Below are positions 50,879-60,747 of a stretch of 64,000 nt of DNA, piece after piece (position 1 is the stretch's first letter; each line of letters opens with the position of its first letter). The notes under the pieces were generated by a model. The model was not told the origin of the DNA. It searched no databases and saw nothing but the letters and a program-made list of their open reading frames with translations. Made by a program: the position numbers and the translations under genes. The stretch comes from Vibrio gazogenes (lineage in GTDB: Bacteria; Pseudomonadota; Gammaproteobacteria; Enterobacterales; Vibrionaceae): assembly GCF_023920225.1 (NCBI RefSeq), contig NZ_CP092587.1:2961709-3025708 (forward strand), written 5' to 3'.

Positions 50879-51799
50879 TTATATGTATTCACAGGACAAA
50901 CGCGACAATATCAATGCGCCATCAAGCGCATCACCTTTGGCATCGATTAGAACCGCCTGATTACGAGGTGATAGCCATGGCACAATCGGCTTCGCCAGCC
51001 CACCCATCAAAGTCGCTCCGTTCTCACCTTGATGTGTTAAATAGTCCAGCATTTGATCTATTTCACTTGCAGTCTTTCGCACAAGTTGTGTTGCAACGAC
51101 ATCTCCAAGTTCAGCGTAGTGAAAAATTGTAGGCGAAAACTGGCCCCAATCAGCTGGAGTCGCGTTGGTCGACCAAGTAAGCATTTGTTCTGGCGAGTTG
51201 TCAAATTGACTCATTATTTTTCGAGTTAGGGCTGTCGGTTCAATTAAATTCTCATGAGCTTGTAGTGCGCACCGAACCGCCCGGCGTCCTAAAATCGCAC
51301 CGGATCCTTGATCGGCAAGACTAAACCCCCAGCCTCCGATTCGACTAAATTGCGTACCATCCCATCTCACACCTTGACTGCCCGTACCTGTGATTAGCAC
51401 AGCACCGCTTTCACCTAAGTGACCGCCAACACAAGCAATTTCAGCATCAGACACGACTTTCACATGTGCAAAACCTTTAAGAGCTTTTTGAACACACTGA
51501 CGATAGGACTCAACGTTGGCTCCCGCTAAGCCAAGTACCACACTAGTACAAGCAGAGGATTCAAAAGGCAAATTGGCCTGTAAGTAAACATCAGCGATCA
51601 GACGGCTTACGGTTTCGAATGCTTTATCAAACGCAGAATAGATATTAGCTGAACCCGCGACACATTCAGCGAGAATCTCACCATCAACATTCATTAAACG
51701 AGCTCGACATTTAGTGCCGCCACCATCCACACCGATAAAATATTGACAATCCAAATTGTGTTTCCCCTTGATACATGGTTGAAATGGGTCACCTGCCAT
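50879..51799 (-). CDS. BadF/BadG-family sugar kinase (N-acetylglucosamine kinase-like)
   Basis: 306 residues of the ASKHA fold: phosphate-1 motif YFIGVDGGGTKCRARL near residue 20, VVLGLAGANVESYRQ, VSDAEIACVGGHLG and the adenosine motif ITGTGSQGVRW. Relatives phosphorylate N-acetylglucosamine or glucosamine with ATP. Together with a ROK regulator this suggests an amino sugar or other free hexose is released by the module. The N-terminal 15 residues before the fold are atypical, so the start could be slightly internal. Confidence 0.85.
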   Translation of the reverse strand: MAGDPFQPCIKGKHNLDCQYFIGVDGGGTKCRARLMNVDGEILAECVAGSANIYSAFDKAFETVSRLIADVYLQANLPFESSACTSVVLGLAGANVESYRQCVQKALKGFAHVKVVSDAEIACVGGHLGESGAVLITGTGSQGVRWDGTQFSRIGGWGFSLADQGSGAILGRRAVRCALQAHENLIEPTALTRKIMSQFDNSPEQMLTWSTNATPADWGQFSPTIFHYAELGDVVATQLVRKTASEIDQMLDYLTHQGENGATLMGGLAKPIVPWLSPRNQAVLIDAKGDALDGALILSRLSCEYI

Positions 51800-51952
51800 T
51801 TGTAACCTTTAGCCAAAATAGATAAAAACAACTCCAATATCAACAAAAAAGATTTCATATAAAAAAACTAAATAAAATAAAATAACTTTAAGATATTGAT
51901 TTATATACATACATTAAAAATCACACCAAAAATAACTCATTAAAAATCTTTA

Positions 51953-51975
51953 TTTACTTTTTTTTGTGAAGTAAA
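51953..51975. promoter_or_regulatory. Palindrome upstream of the Gfo/Idh gene, possible ROK operator
   Basis: TTTACTT-N9-AAGTAAA lies in the 266-base AT-rich divergent region between the kinase and dehydrogenase genes. A related palindrome occurs at 57926-57950 in the other divergent promoter region of this module. Confidence 0.45.
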
Positions 51976-52065
51976 TGAGATAGATTAAATAACATTCATC
52001 TATTGGTACTATTTGTCTTACCAGAACTGAGCTCGGCTCATCACGTAACTGGTCAGGGAGGAAAA

Positions 52066-53214
52066 ATGAAAGTAGGGATAATTGGATTAGGGCATCGCCT
52101 TTCTCACGTCCTTAGAGACATGAATAAAGCGGACCCAGACTTTTCAATCACAGGTTATGTCGACCCGGCGCCAGCCGGACTACCAAATTTACACCAATTT
52201 GGCATAGAGCCCGGCCAGTCTTATGAAAATCTTGACGCAATGCTAAGTGCCGGAGGCTTTGATTTGCTGATGGTGGGCACACCCAACTTCATGCATCTTG
52301 AGCATATTCGTGCTGGTCTACAAGCAGGTTATACCGTGTTTACGGAAAAGCCGGTGGTCATCAACCAGGAACAAAGCCTTCAGCTAGCCAAACTGGTGAA
52401 GGAATACGGTGAAGATAAAATTATTGTGGGGCTGGTACTACGCTATTCTCCGTTATATCAGGATTTAATCATCGCGAAAGAACAAGGTACACTGGGCGAA
52501 ATCACCTCGATTGAAGCGACCGAACATATTCCTCCCCATCATGGTGCCTTTTTCATGCGAGACTGGCGCAGAATGGAGAAATACGCCGGACCTTATATTT
52601 TAGAAAAATGCTGTCATGACATCGACCTTTACCAAGGGCTCGTTGGTGAGCGTCCGGTGCGCGTTGCCAGCTTCGGCGGTAAAAAATCATTTACGCCCGA
52701 ACATGCACCGACAGGAGCCGTTACCGTAGATTCTGAGATGTACCACACTAAGCCCAGCGGCTGGAATAGCACTGACGCCGTATTTGATAGCGATGCTGAT
52801 ATCATTGACTACCAAAATGCCATCATTGAATATCAAGGCGGCGCCACACTCTCGTTTCATGCCAACTTAAATGTCCCTGATGAGTTCCGTCGTTTTTGCG
52901 TGATCGGTACCGACGGAATGGCAGAAGGTGATTTTGTCCGTAACTTTTTTAAAGTCCACGATGCTCGAACCACAAACTGCTTAACCGACAAGCAGTATGA
53001 AGGCACAGCTTATGATGGTCACTACGGCTCAGATGAATTAATGGCACAAGAAGTCGTCAATCACATGCTTCATGGTACACCGCTTAAAGTTTCTGTTGTG
53101 GATGCTCTGGAAGCGGGCTTAACGGCTATCATGATCGACCAAGCAAGAAAAGACAAAACCGTCATCGATATGACGGAATGTTGGGCTGAATTCGATAAAG
53201 CACTTGGGCGCTAA
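52066..53214 (+). CDS. Gfo/Idh/MocA-family oxidoreductase
   Basis: 382 residues from ATG 52066, chosen because GGGAGG lies 5 bases upstream and MKVGIIGLGHRLSHVL begins the Rossmann fold directly; the frame from 52003 adds 21 unmatched residues. The catalytic EKPVV motif (TVFTEKPVVINQEQ, about 91-104) is typical for sugar dehydrogenases of this family, which act on glycosides, inositols or aldoses with NAD(P). HDIDLYQGLVGE, with the catalytic His/Asp, follows. It stands alone on the plus strand and ends at a terminator. Substrate unknown. Confidence 0.88.
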   Translation: MKVGIIGLGHRLSHVLRDMNKADPDFSITGYVDPAPAGLPNLHQFGIEPGQSYENLDAMLSAGGFDLLMVGTPNFMHLEHIRAGLQAGYTVFTEKPVVINQEQSLQLAKLVKEYGEDKIIVGLVLRYSPLYQDLIIAKEQGTLGEITSIEATEHIPPHHGAFFMRDWRRMEKYAGPYILEKCCHDIDLYQGLVGERPVRVASFGGKKSFTPEHAPTGAVTVDSEMYHTKPSGWNSTDAVFDSDADIIDYQNAIIEYQGGATLSFHANLNVPDEFRRFCVIGTDGMAEGDFVRNFFKVHDARTTNCLTDKQYEGTAYDGHYGSDELMAQEVVNHMLHGTPLKVSVVDALEAGLTAIMIDQARKDKTVIDMTECWAEFDKALGR

Positions 53215-53248
53215 CGATTTACGGTTAGCAAAAAACATGTTCGAAATG

Positions 53249-53277
53249 AAGCCGCAGCACTAAGCTGCGGCTTTTGT
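53249..53277. terminator. Terminator between the Gfo/Idh gene and GH28 gene
   Basis: AAGCCGCAGC-actaa-GCTGCGGCTT followed by TTG: a 10-bp stem placed between convergent genes. Confidence 0.8.
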
Positions 53278-53293
53278 TCTATCTACACAAACC

Positions 53294-54649
53294 TTATATT
53301 TGGACGTCCCCCTTCAAATCGTGCACAAAGACGACTTGTTCCGGATTCCAACTTGAGCCTTCTTGCTGAGTAAAGCAGCAAGACTCTAACCTGATCTCCG
53401 TCTTACAGATGTTATGAGCAAACACGGCTGGTAATCCATTTGGGTAGAGCCAAACGCCCCAAGGACGAGTCTGTCCTTCTAATATGGTATAGGCATTGTC
53501 CATCCCTGAATTATCACTTTGATGAGGGTTACATGGCGGACGAACGTCATAAGTGCCACGATCGGGGTGATGGTGCCCAAGCTGAGCTTGACTGACATTA
53601 AACAAACGAATGTCTTTAATCAGCCCTGCCTGCTCGGCATGGAAGTTAATCGCGCCCTCTGACCGAATCGTAATATTAGACATAGTAATATGTTTAATGA
53701 CACCACAAGGGCGAGCGGCTTGACGTCTTTTTGCAGTGATATAAATAGAGTCAGCTTTCCCCCAATGACATGGCGCTGTAAACTTGGTTTCGATTGAAAT
53801 ATTGTCAAAGCTAACATTGCGAATATCCCCACCATCACGAGAAACCAACGCTAAGCCTCGATTTGAGTCACTGATAATGCAGTTGCTAAATTTGATGTTT
53901 TTGAAATCATTGAAACTTTCAGTGCCTATTTTCAACGCAGAGCTATGCGAGTGAATCAAGCAATTATCGACTAAAATATCTTCGCATGCCTGATCCATTC
54001 GAGCAGCCTTACGACTGGTTTTAAGGCACACGCCGTCATCGGCAGTGTGTAACTGACAGCCACTAACGATAAAATGGCGGCAACCATCTAAGTCAATCGC
54101 ATCGGTATTCGTGTATTTAAAGCTATTTTTCACCTTCACATTGCTAATCCGTCCGTACTCACATGAGACCATATGCAATGTCCACATTGGCGAATCAATA
54201 ATGCTGATGTCCTCGATCACCACATCGCGACACTCTTCAAAAATAACAGTACGAGGCCTTTCAGCATCTGGCTTACGGTAGCCAAGTTCATCTGCTATTT
54301 CAGCGTTATAAGCCGGTGCGTTACCATTGATCTTACCTTGCCCCAAAAGCCCAACATTTTGTTTGCCTTTGGCAAAGATAAAACCGTAGTAACTCCCTTC
54401 AGCGGCGACTTCACTCACCCCCGCAGAAAAATCGCTATAATTGGGAGAAGCAATTAACTCCGCCCCAGCACTTAAATACAGTAATACATTGTTTTCTAGG
54501 CAAATACTTCCACTTAAATAGCGCCCCGGTGGTACATACAAGATACCGCCACCTTGTGCGCTCACCGTTGCAATAGCCCGCCGAAATACGTCAGTATTTA
54601 AGTTATGCCCATCGGCAATTGGGTGAAAATCATTAAGATTGGTATACAT
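53294..54649 (-). CDS. GH28-like (polygalacturonase family) cytoplasmic hydrolase
   Basis: 451 residues from ATG 54649, which has AGAGAA upstream; 19 more residues are possible from 54706. Right-handed beta-helix: pectate-lyase-type N-terminus (GHNLNTDVFRRAIATVSAQGG, LYVPPGRYLSGSICL), then NTDAIDLDGC and TADDGVCLKTS, the GH28 catalytic Asp motifs. The usual G-H-G motif is replaced (HSSALKIGTES), as in divergent bacterial members. There is no signal peptide, so it acts inside the cell on a sugar brought in by the ABC importer encoded just upstream. Substrate could be an oligogalacturonide or another glycoside. Confidence 0.82.
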   Translation of the reverse strand: MYTNLNDFHPIADGHNLNTDVFRRAIATVSAQGGGILYVPPGRYLSGSICLENNVLLYLSAGAELIASPNYSDFSAGVSEVAAEGSYYGFIFAKGKQNVGLLGQGKINGNAPAYNAEIADELGYRKPDAERPRTVIFEECRDVVIEDISIIDSPMWTLHMVSCEYGRISNVKVKNSFKYTNTDAIDLDGCRHFIVSGCQLHTADDGVCLKTSRKAARMDQACEDILVDNCLIHSHSSALKIGTESFNDFKNIKFSNCIISDSNRGLALVSRDGGDIRNVSFDNISIETKFTAPCHWGKADSIYITAKRRQAARPCGVIKHITMSNITIRSEGAINFHAEQAGLIKDIRLFNVSQAQLGHHHPDRGTYDVRPPCNPHQSDNSGMDNAYTILEGQTRPWGVWLYPNGLPAVFAHNICKTEIRLESCCFTQQEGSSWNPEQVVFVHDLKGDVQI

Positions 54650-54748
54650 GATAATTCTCTTTGCTTCCTCGGCGCTGCTGAACTTTCGTGGTTGAATTTC
54701 GTTCAATCTGAACGGGCATTGATCACGGCACGGGTCAACAGCCCCGAA

Positions 54749-55567
54749 TTATTTCACCGCACCCTCAGTGACACCACTAATGAATTTTCGCTGGAATATC
54801 AAAAAGATAATAATAAGCGGAAGAATAACAATCATGGCACCAGCCATCAGAACAGGGATGTTTATAGTATTCCTGTTCTGAAAAAACATCATGCCAATAG
54901 GTAGTGTGCGCAATTCTTCTTTATTCACTAATACCAACGGGATGAGGAACTCATTCCAAGTCCAGATGAATAGCAACAGCCCCAACGTTAATAAGGTCGG
55001 ACGAATAGCCGGCAACAAAATTTTCCATAAAATCGTAAATCGTGGCGTGTTATCCATAACTGAAGCTTCAATGAGCTCTTTCGGTACTTGATTAAACGCA
55101 GTCGCTATCATCAAAGTACTAAACGGTATCGAAAGTGCTACCTGAGGCAAAATAAGTGCTAAACGGGTATTTATCAGTCCGAGCCAGTGCATTTCATGAT
55201 ACAGCGGAATCATAAATGCCTCAGAAGGCAAGACCATGCCAAGTGCAAGCAACAAAGCAAGAAAAGGCTTCCCGGGCAACTTCAAAAACGCGAATGCAAA
55301 CCCAGATAAAGTACCAAGCGCCATACTGGCAATCACAACCGGAAATACGATCAAAAGCGAGTTCACAAAATATGTTTTAAAGTGTCCTTCCTGCCATGCA
55401 GACACATAGTTCTGAAAGCTAAAATGTTCTGGAAGAGAGAAAAAACCTTGCAGCATTTCCGATTGAGACTTAAACGATGCCGATAACACCAATAAAAACG
55501 GTGCGATGGTCAAAATGGCAAAAAACCACAGTAACATGCGAGATAGCATGGGGTTATTCGAGGTCAT
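54749..55567 (-). CDS. Sugar ABC transporter permease (MalG-like)
   Basis: 272 residues with six membrane helices and the EAA loop near EASVMDNTPRFTILWKILLPAI, the contact site for the ATPase. MalG/CUT1 type, the second permease of a carbohydrate importer. Its start overlaps the MalF-like stop by one base, so the two are translated together. Confidence 0.93.
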   Translation of the reverse strand: MTSNNPMLSRMLLWFFAILTIAPFLLVLSASFKSQSEMLQGFFSLPEHFSFQNYVSAWQEGHFKTYFVNSLLIVFPVVIASMALGTLSGFAFAFLKLPGKPFLALLLALGMVLPSEAFMIPLYHEMHWLGLINTRLALILPQVALSIPFSTLMIATAFNQVPKELIEASVMDNTPRFTILWKILLPAIRPTLLTLGLLLFIWTWNEFLIPLVLVNKEELRTLPIGMMFFQNRNTINIPVLMAGAMIVILPLIIIFLIFQRKFISGVTEGAVK

Positions 55568-56445
55568 TAATGTCGCTCCCTAAGCACAAAATGCAGAAAT
55601 CCATTTACCGCAAATACAATCGCCATACTGACTAAGGCAACAGCAGAAGCATACCCAAAATGGTGTAAATCAAAACCCTGCTGGTACATATACATATTCG
55701 TAATTAAAGTTGATGTTCCCGGACCACCTTGGGTCATCACATAGATCAGATCAAAAGCTTTCAGACTGGCAATAACGGTAAGAATCAAGGCAACACGCAC
55801 TTCTGGCAGCAATGCTGGTAAAGTAATACGAACGAATTTTTTCCAGTGCGTTGAACCATCCAGTTCTGATGCTTCGTGAATTGACGGATCCATACGTTGG
55901 ATGCCCGACATAAAAAGAACCAAACAAAAACCGAAGAAATACCAAACTGCAACAAAACCAGTTGCCGGAAGTGCCCAATCAAAATCCCCAAGCCAAGCTT
56001 TGGCCATTGACGGCATACCAATATATCTAAAAAACTGATCAATCGGTCCAAATGCTGGGTTATAGAGCCAGCGCCAAACCACACCCAATACTGCCATCGG
56101 CATAATATAAGGCATGAAAAATAAAATTCTCATCATGGTGAGTTCTTTTTTATTTTTCAATTCGTTGAGAAAACTACACAAGACCAGCCCCAAGCCAATC
56201 GGTATTACGGTGTAAAATCCCATCAGTTTGACATTGTTACCGATCGCTATCCAAAATTTCGGATCATTGAAAATCCCGATGAAATTTTGCAGACCGACAA
56301 ACACAGGATAGCTACCGCCATCCCATTCTGTCACGCTAACACCCAGTGAGGTCATCAGTGGGAATAAAAGAAAAACGCAATAAATAAACAATGAAGGTAA
56401 TACATAGAGCGCATTTCTTGTAATAGAAAGGTTAAGCATGGTCAC
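55567..56445 (-). CDS. Sugar ABC transporter permease (MalF-like)
   Basis: 292 residues, six membrane helices, EAA motif in EASELDGSTHWKKFVRITLPALLPE. CUT1-family partner of the downstream MalG-like permease. It lies 65 bases after the binding-protein gene. Confidence 0.93.
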   Translation of the reverse strand: MTMLNLSITRNALYVLPSLFIYCVFLLFPLMTSLGVSVTEWDGGSYPVFVGLQNFIGIFNDPKFWIAIGNNVKLMGFYTVIPIGLGLVLCSFLNELKNKKELTMMRILFFMPYIMPMAVLGVVWRWLYNPAFGPIDQFFRYIGMPSMAKAWLGDFDWALPATGFVAVWYFFGFCLVLFMSGIQRMDPSIHEASELDGSTHWKKFVRITLPALLPEVRVALILTVIASLKAFDLIYVMTQGGPGTSTLITNMYMYQQGFDLHHFGYASAVALVSMAIVFAVNGFLHFVLRERH

Positions 56446-56510
56446 AATCCCTGTACGACAAGAGGCTGGCTCGTAAGCGCCATGCGCTTACGGCCTCACT
56501 GAGATAAAAA

Positions 56511-57836
56511 CTATTGGTGAAGAGACTTCATATAACTTTGGTAATTTTCATCTAGATGACTCGACAGTTGCTGTGGTGTAACTCTGTCCGCCATTAACAT
56601 CTGTACATTTTCATTCAGTGTAGCCAGCATACTTGGCGTAGACCAGTCGACGTAGTGACCCAGTGCATTATCCTTGTTCACTTGGACCCAAGCTGTATAA
56701 ATATCACCAAGTAATTGATTATCTTCTGGTAAAACGACTTTATCAGCTTGAGCAGCAGGAAGAAAACCATGACTTAACCAATTCGCTGCCACTTCGCTTG
56801 AAACAAGATAATCGATAAACTTCGCAGCAGCTTGTTGCGTTTGTTCAGTGTTAGCGGTAGTGGTAATTGAGAAAGGTAAATCCGTGCCACCGACCATTAA
56901 AGGTTTGTCGACGCCATCAAATTTAGGCATGCCAATAAAATGGATATCTTTGTTCGCTTTAAACTGACCGGAGTACCAAGTACCGCTGATGAAGAATGCC
57001 GCTTGACCATTTTGAAATAACGTTGCTGCGTCATCCTTACCAATCCCTTGGAAACCTGGGAAAAAATAACCTTTTTTATTCCAGCTTTGCATCAACTCTG
57101 CAGCATGTTCAAGCGCTGCATTTTTAAAAGTACCGCCTTTGCCGTAAATCAGCTTATCCAGAGACTCACGTTTGCTAGCATCAATCTGGCTTTCCCAGAT
57201 AGCACTTAACATTTGTTGCCCGGCGTTACCATCAAGCAACCCAAGTATGATTGGAGCGATACCTTTTGCTTTGAGTTTAGCCATATCCGCTTCAAATTCA
57301 GCCATTGTTTTTGGAGCGGTAAGGCCGGCTTGATCAAGCAAAGCTTTGTTATAATACAAACCTATCATTTCGCCCAGACAGGCAACACCATACAACTCGC
57401 CGTCACCAAACTGACCACTTTTTGACCAGCGATTCCGTTTTAAAATCGATTCAGGGAAGCGGGTTGTCCAGTGGTAAGTTTTGTCAAGATCGTCCATTGG
57501 TACTAACAAATTTTGCTTGACCAGAGCCCCCATATCTCCAACCCCTTGGTTAACCTGAGCAACCTGAGGACCGTCACCGGAGGTCAGCGCAAGTTTTAGC
57601 GGAATACGCATATCGGCAAAAGAGTGGATCGAACGTTCAACAGTAATATTTGGATTCTGCTTACTAAAGGTCTTAATCGCATCTTGAATCACAGCCGATT
57701 GACTGGGGTAATTATATATATCCCATGTATCCACAGCCGTTTTGGCTTGAGTCGAAAACGCCAAGCCTGACATAACAATCGGGGTGATTAGCGCACATAT
57801 TTTCTTACGGTTAAAAAAGGGGAATTTACGATCCAT
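56511..57836 (-). CDS. Sugar ABC transporter substrate-binding protein
   Basis: 441 residues from ATG 57836, preceded by GGAG; the frame from 57857 adds seven residues. Signal peptide (about 1-31: [21 protein letters not shown]), then a cluster 1 solute-binding fold: [33 protein letters not shown] and [17 protein letters not shown]. First gene of the binding-protein/permease/permease/GH28 series on the minus strand. The sugar is unknown; cytoplasmic GH28 and kinase neighbours point to an oligosaccharide. Confidence 0.92.
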   Translation of the reverse strand: MDRKFPFFNRKKICALITPIVMSGLAFSTQAKTAVDTWDIYNYPSQSAVIQDAIKTFSKQNPNITVERSIHSFADMRIPLKLALTSGDGPQVAQVNQGVGDMGALVKQNLLVPMDDLDKTYHWTTRFPESILKRNRWSKSGQFGDGELYGVACLGEMIGLYYNKALLDQAGLTAPKTMAEFEADMAKLKAKGIAPIILGLLDGNAGQQMLSAIWESQIDASKRESLDKLIYGKGGTFKNAALEHAAELMQSWNKKGYFFPGFQGIGKDDAATLFQNGQAAFFISGTWYSGQFKANKDIHFIGMPKFDGVDKPLMVGGTDLPFSITTTANTEQTQQAAAKFIDYLVSSEVAANWLSHGFLPAAQADKVVLPEDNQLLGDIYTAWVQVNKDNALGHYVDWSTPSMLATLNENVQMLMADRVTPQQLSSHLDENYQSYMKSLHQ

Positions 57837-58345
57837 GTGGAATCTCCAATAACACAACTCATCATTTCACTAGACGAACCAAATCTTACTTCCTGTACGA
57901 GCTTTCGCCTAACCCACAAATAGACTTACTTCTTTTCATGAACAAAGTAAAGCTTTATTTCAAAAATGTTAACAAAATTGTTGTCACGTCAAACTATCCA
58001 TCAACCAGGTGAATATTCGATTTATAGCACCTGCTCCACACCGCCATCCTTTCGCCCCCCGACAAAGGTGTTTACCTTAGAATTAACATATAACTTATTG
58101 TTAATTTATATTTTTCCTAATATCCAAAAGAAATAAGTTTGGTTCTATATCAGAGTCAACACTGAAAATCACATCGCTTCCCAGAGAATTTTTCATTTGA
58201 AATACCCGCTTGAAAATGAACAAAATTTCGCCATGTTGCACTTTACATATCCGTAATTAAATCTTGCTTAATGTTTTTATTTATTATTTACTGAGAATTA
58301 AGTTGATTAACATTCACTCGTAAAGTACAGAAAAGGAGTTCTGTA
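57837..58345. promoter_or_regulatory. Divergent promoter region of the sugar ABC module
   Basis: 509 bases without a gene, AT-rich. At 57926-57950 lies the palindrome TTACTT-N13-AAGTAA with an internal TTCATGAA, resembling the one at 51953 and a candidate binding site of the ROK regulator. No clear CRP box is seen. Confidence 0.45.
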
Positions 58346-58945
58346 ATGTCAACCCGCTGTTTTATTCGTCAGGCTCGCGTAGAAGATGAAGAAGCCCTTT
58401 ATCAAATTTGTCTTAAAACCGCTAAGGCAGGTGATGACGCCAGTGATGTCTATAGCGACCCTCACTATCCCGGTCAACTATATGCAGTGCCTTATGCCCG
58501 TTTTGAACCTGAATTAGCATTTGTCCTCATCTGTAATGAACAAGTGGTCGGCTACGCCGTTGCTACTTCAAATACTCGGCAATTTGAACAGACTCTAGAA
58601 AATAAGTGGTGGCCGGTACTGCGTCAGGCATACGCAAATCGCGAAGAGCAAAAGCCATTTGACCATAAGGTACTGAATCAAATTCGTCATCCTCATGTTG
58701 CCGCCCAAGAGCTGGTATCAAAGTGGCCTGCACACCTACACATTAACTTACTTCCTCAAGTACAAAGTGGTGGATGGGGAAGTAAGCTCATCAGTGCTGT
58801 GGTTGATGTCCTTCAGAAAAAGCAAGTCCCCGGGGTTCATTTAGGTGTTAACCTACAAAACGAAAAAGTATGTGAATTTTATAAAAAACAAGGATTTATC
58901 CATATCATTCGCAGTAATGCGATCTATATGGGTCGCGAACTGTAA
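58346..58945 (+). CDS. GNAT-family N-acetyltransferase
   Basis: 199 residues of the GNAT fold, opening CFIRQARVEDEEALYQIC and containing the acetyl-CoA motif VQSGGWGSKLISAVVDVL (about 146-163) and the closing GFIHIIRSNAIYMGREL. Relatives exist near human OGA-type acetyltransferase-like domains and in sugar operons. It is 18 bases upstream of the sugar ABC ATPase and divergent from the binding-protein gene, so it may modify an amino sugar or a component of the module; this is inference. The ribosome site is AAGGAG. Confidence 0.85.
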   Translation: MSTRCFIRQARVEDEEALYQICLKTAKAGDDASDVYSDPHYPGQLYAVPYARFEPELAFVLICNEQVVGYAVATSNTRQFEQTLENKWWPVLRQAYANREEQKPFDHKVLNQIRHPHVAAQELVSKWPAHLHINLLPQVQSGGWGSKLISAVVDVLQKKQVPGVHLGVNLQNEKVCEFYKKQGFIHIIRSNAIYMGREL

Positions 58946-58963
58946 TGCATAGGAAGGCAGAAA

Positions 58964-60058
58964 ATGGCAAAGCTTGAACTTATCGGCATTAGAAAAAGCT
59001 GGGATAATCAGGAAGTCATACACGGCGTTGACTTAAAAATCAAAGATGGCGAATTTATTGTATTTGTCGGCCCATCAGGATGCGGAAAATCAACCTTATT
59101 ACGTATGATATCCGGACTAGAAAAAATCAGCGAAGGCTCTCTAGTGATCGGTCGCAAAGAAATGACGAATACCCCAGCGGCGAATAGAGGCATTGCGATG
59201 GTATTTCAGTCATACGCACTGTATCCCAATATGTCAGTCCATCATAACCTCGCTTATCCGCTCGAAATGGCCAAACTACCTAAAGCAGAGATTGAACAAA
59301 AAGTTGCCGAAGTAGCAAAAACACTGCATCTTGAACCAATGCTTGACCGGCTCCCCAAAGCACTTTCCGGCGGTCAAAGACAGCGTGTGGCGATTGGCAG
59401 AGCCATCATCCGCGAACCTGACATCTTCTTATTTGACGAGCCACTATCTAACCTTGACGCTGAACTACGCCTCCAAATGCGGATTGAGATAGCCAAACTG
59501 CATGAATCTCTGGGGACAACCATGATCTATGTCACTCATGATCAGCTAGAAGCGATGACGTTAGCCGATCGCATTGTCGTACTTCGTGATGGAAGAATTG
59601 AACAAGTTGGCTCACCACTTGAGATCTACCATAACCCGAACAATATATTTGTTGCCGGATTTATTGGCTCACCCAAAATAAACTTACTTCCGGCAGAAGT
59701 GGTCAATGCCTACCAAGGCCAAATACAAGTTCGCGTACCTGCTCTTGGGCTTGATCACCTTATTTTTAGTCTGGAAGCTCCCGTGAACGAAGGCCAGAAA
59801 ATTTCTATTGGTTTCCGACCGGAACATATTATTGACGACATCAATGATGTTGCAAATAGTCAAGTATTTAAAATGCCAGTGGCCTATAGCGAGCATCTTG
59901 GACATACCAATTACCTTTACCTTAATGTGGGTGAAGAAGATATGTTTGTCGTTGAATCGCGCCAAACCGAAACTATCGCCAATCATAAGCTAGTCTCGTT
60001 TGCTGTAGATCCGCAAAAGGCACTGATATTTGATGAAAACGGTTTACGACTTCGCTAA
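58964..60058 (+). CDS. Sugar ABC transporter ATP-binding protein (UgpC/MsmX/MalK-like)
   Basis: 364 residues: Walker [12 protein letters not shown] (about 37-47), Q-loop [13 protein letters not shown], signature [14 protein letters not shown], Walker [18 protein letters not shown], and a C-terminal TOBE domain (about 240-364). This ATPase energises the CUT1 importer whose binding protein and permeases are on the opposite strand. A ribosome site (AGGAAGG) precedes the start. A terminator follows. Confidence 0.94.
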   Translation: MAKLELIGIRKSWDNQEVIHGVDLKIKDGEFIVFVGPSGCGKSTLLRMISGLEKISEGSLVIGRKEMTNTPAANRGIAMVFQSYALYPNMSVHHNLAYPLEMAKLPKAEIEQKVAEVAKTLHLEPMLDRLPKALSGGQRQRVAIGRAIIREPDIFLFDEPLSNLDAELRLQMRIEIAKLHESLGTTMIYVTHDQLEAMTLADRIVVLRDGRIEQVGSPLEIYHNPNNIFVAGFIGSPKINLLPAEVVNAYQGQIQVRVPALGLDHLIFSLEAPVNEGQKISIGFRPEHIIDDINDVANSQVFKMPVAYSEHLGHTNYLYLNVGEEDMFVVESRQTETIANHKLVSFAVDPQKALIFDENGLRLR

Positions 60059-60087
60059 TGTCTCAGCGTAATCGGATTACAATACAT

Positions 60088-60117
60088 AAAAAAACCAGCG
60101 ATCATTCGCTGGCTTTT
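60088..60117 (+). terminator. Terminator of the ABC ATPase gene
   Basis: AAAAAAACCAGCGA-tcat-TCGCTGGCTTTTC, 30 bases after the stop. Confidence 0.88.
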
Positions 60118-60233
60118 CATTCTTATAGAATGGCTATGACTCAAATCTCGGCCTTCTCTGAGCCCAGTGATTCTCGCTGAAACTGCATCTTGAGGTCATT
60201 TGGGTATAGCTCTTATTATTTTCGATTAGATAT

Positions 60234-60265
60234 AAAAAACCTTGCTTTGCAGCAAGGTTTTTTAT
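60234..60265 (-). terminator. Terminator of rraB
   Basis: AAAAAACCTTGCT-ttgc-AGCAAGGTTTTTT: a perfect stem with T runs in both directions, about 27 bases beyond the rraB stop. Confidence 0.9.
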
Positions 60266-60290
60266 TTGAATATTCATCTAAATCAGATCA

Positions 60291-60716
60291 TTATTCATCG
60301 TCGTCGTCATCATCATCGGGATACAGGGCATCCTCACCTTCGTAGTAAGTCCCCCAACCGTCATAGATAATGTCGAACTTCTCAGCCAGATGGATTAGTT
60401 TTTCAGCCTGCTCATCAATGGCTTCGGCATTCAGCGCTGACTGCATTGTTGCGTCGCAGCAAAACAGTATTTCGCCATCTTCTTCATCTTCAACTTCTTC
60501 GGCTTCCAACACTTCAAAACCCATCTTAAATGCTTCAACTGCGACTTTTTCAAGCTGCTCAAAAGTTTCAGCAAACAGGTGGTGCTCTATCTCATAGAGC
60601 GCTTCGGGGTCACTACCATCTTCCAATAGTGCCTGAATAATTTCTCGGGTATCTTCTTTCTGTAATTCGATTAACGACTCAACAGAAACATAATCGTCTT
60701 CATGGGACATGTTCAT
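60291..60716 (-). CDS. rraB: Ribonuclease E inhibitor RraB
   Basis: 141 residues. RraB binds the C-terminal scaffold of RNase E and changes the decay of selected mRNAs. Family features are [20 protein letters not shown] sequence (here [16 protein letters not shown]), [18 protein letters not shown] and [10 protein letters not shown]. The C-terminal tail ends in seven Asp and Glu. Either of two starts, 60716 or 60710, is possible (MNMSHEDD). Acidic composition is normal for the family. Confidence 0.92.
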   Translation of the reverse strand: MNMSHEDDYVSVESLIELQKEDTREIIQALLEDGSDPEALYEIEHHLFAETFEQLEKVAVEAFKMGFEVLEAEEVEDEEDGEILFCCDATMQSALNAEAIDEQAEKLIHLAEKFDIIYDGWGTYYEGEDALYPDDDDDDDE

Positions 60717-60747
60717 ACTCCAGCTTGATATTTAAAAATATTGATGA

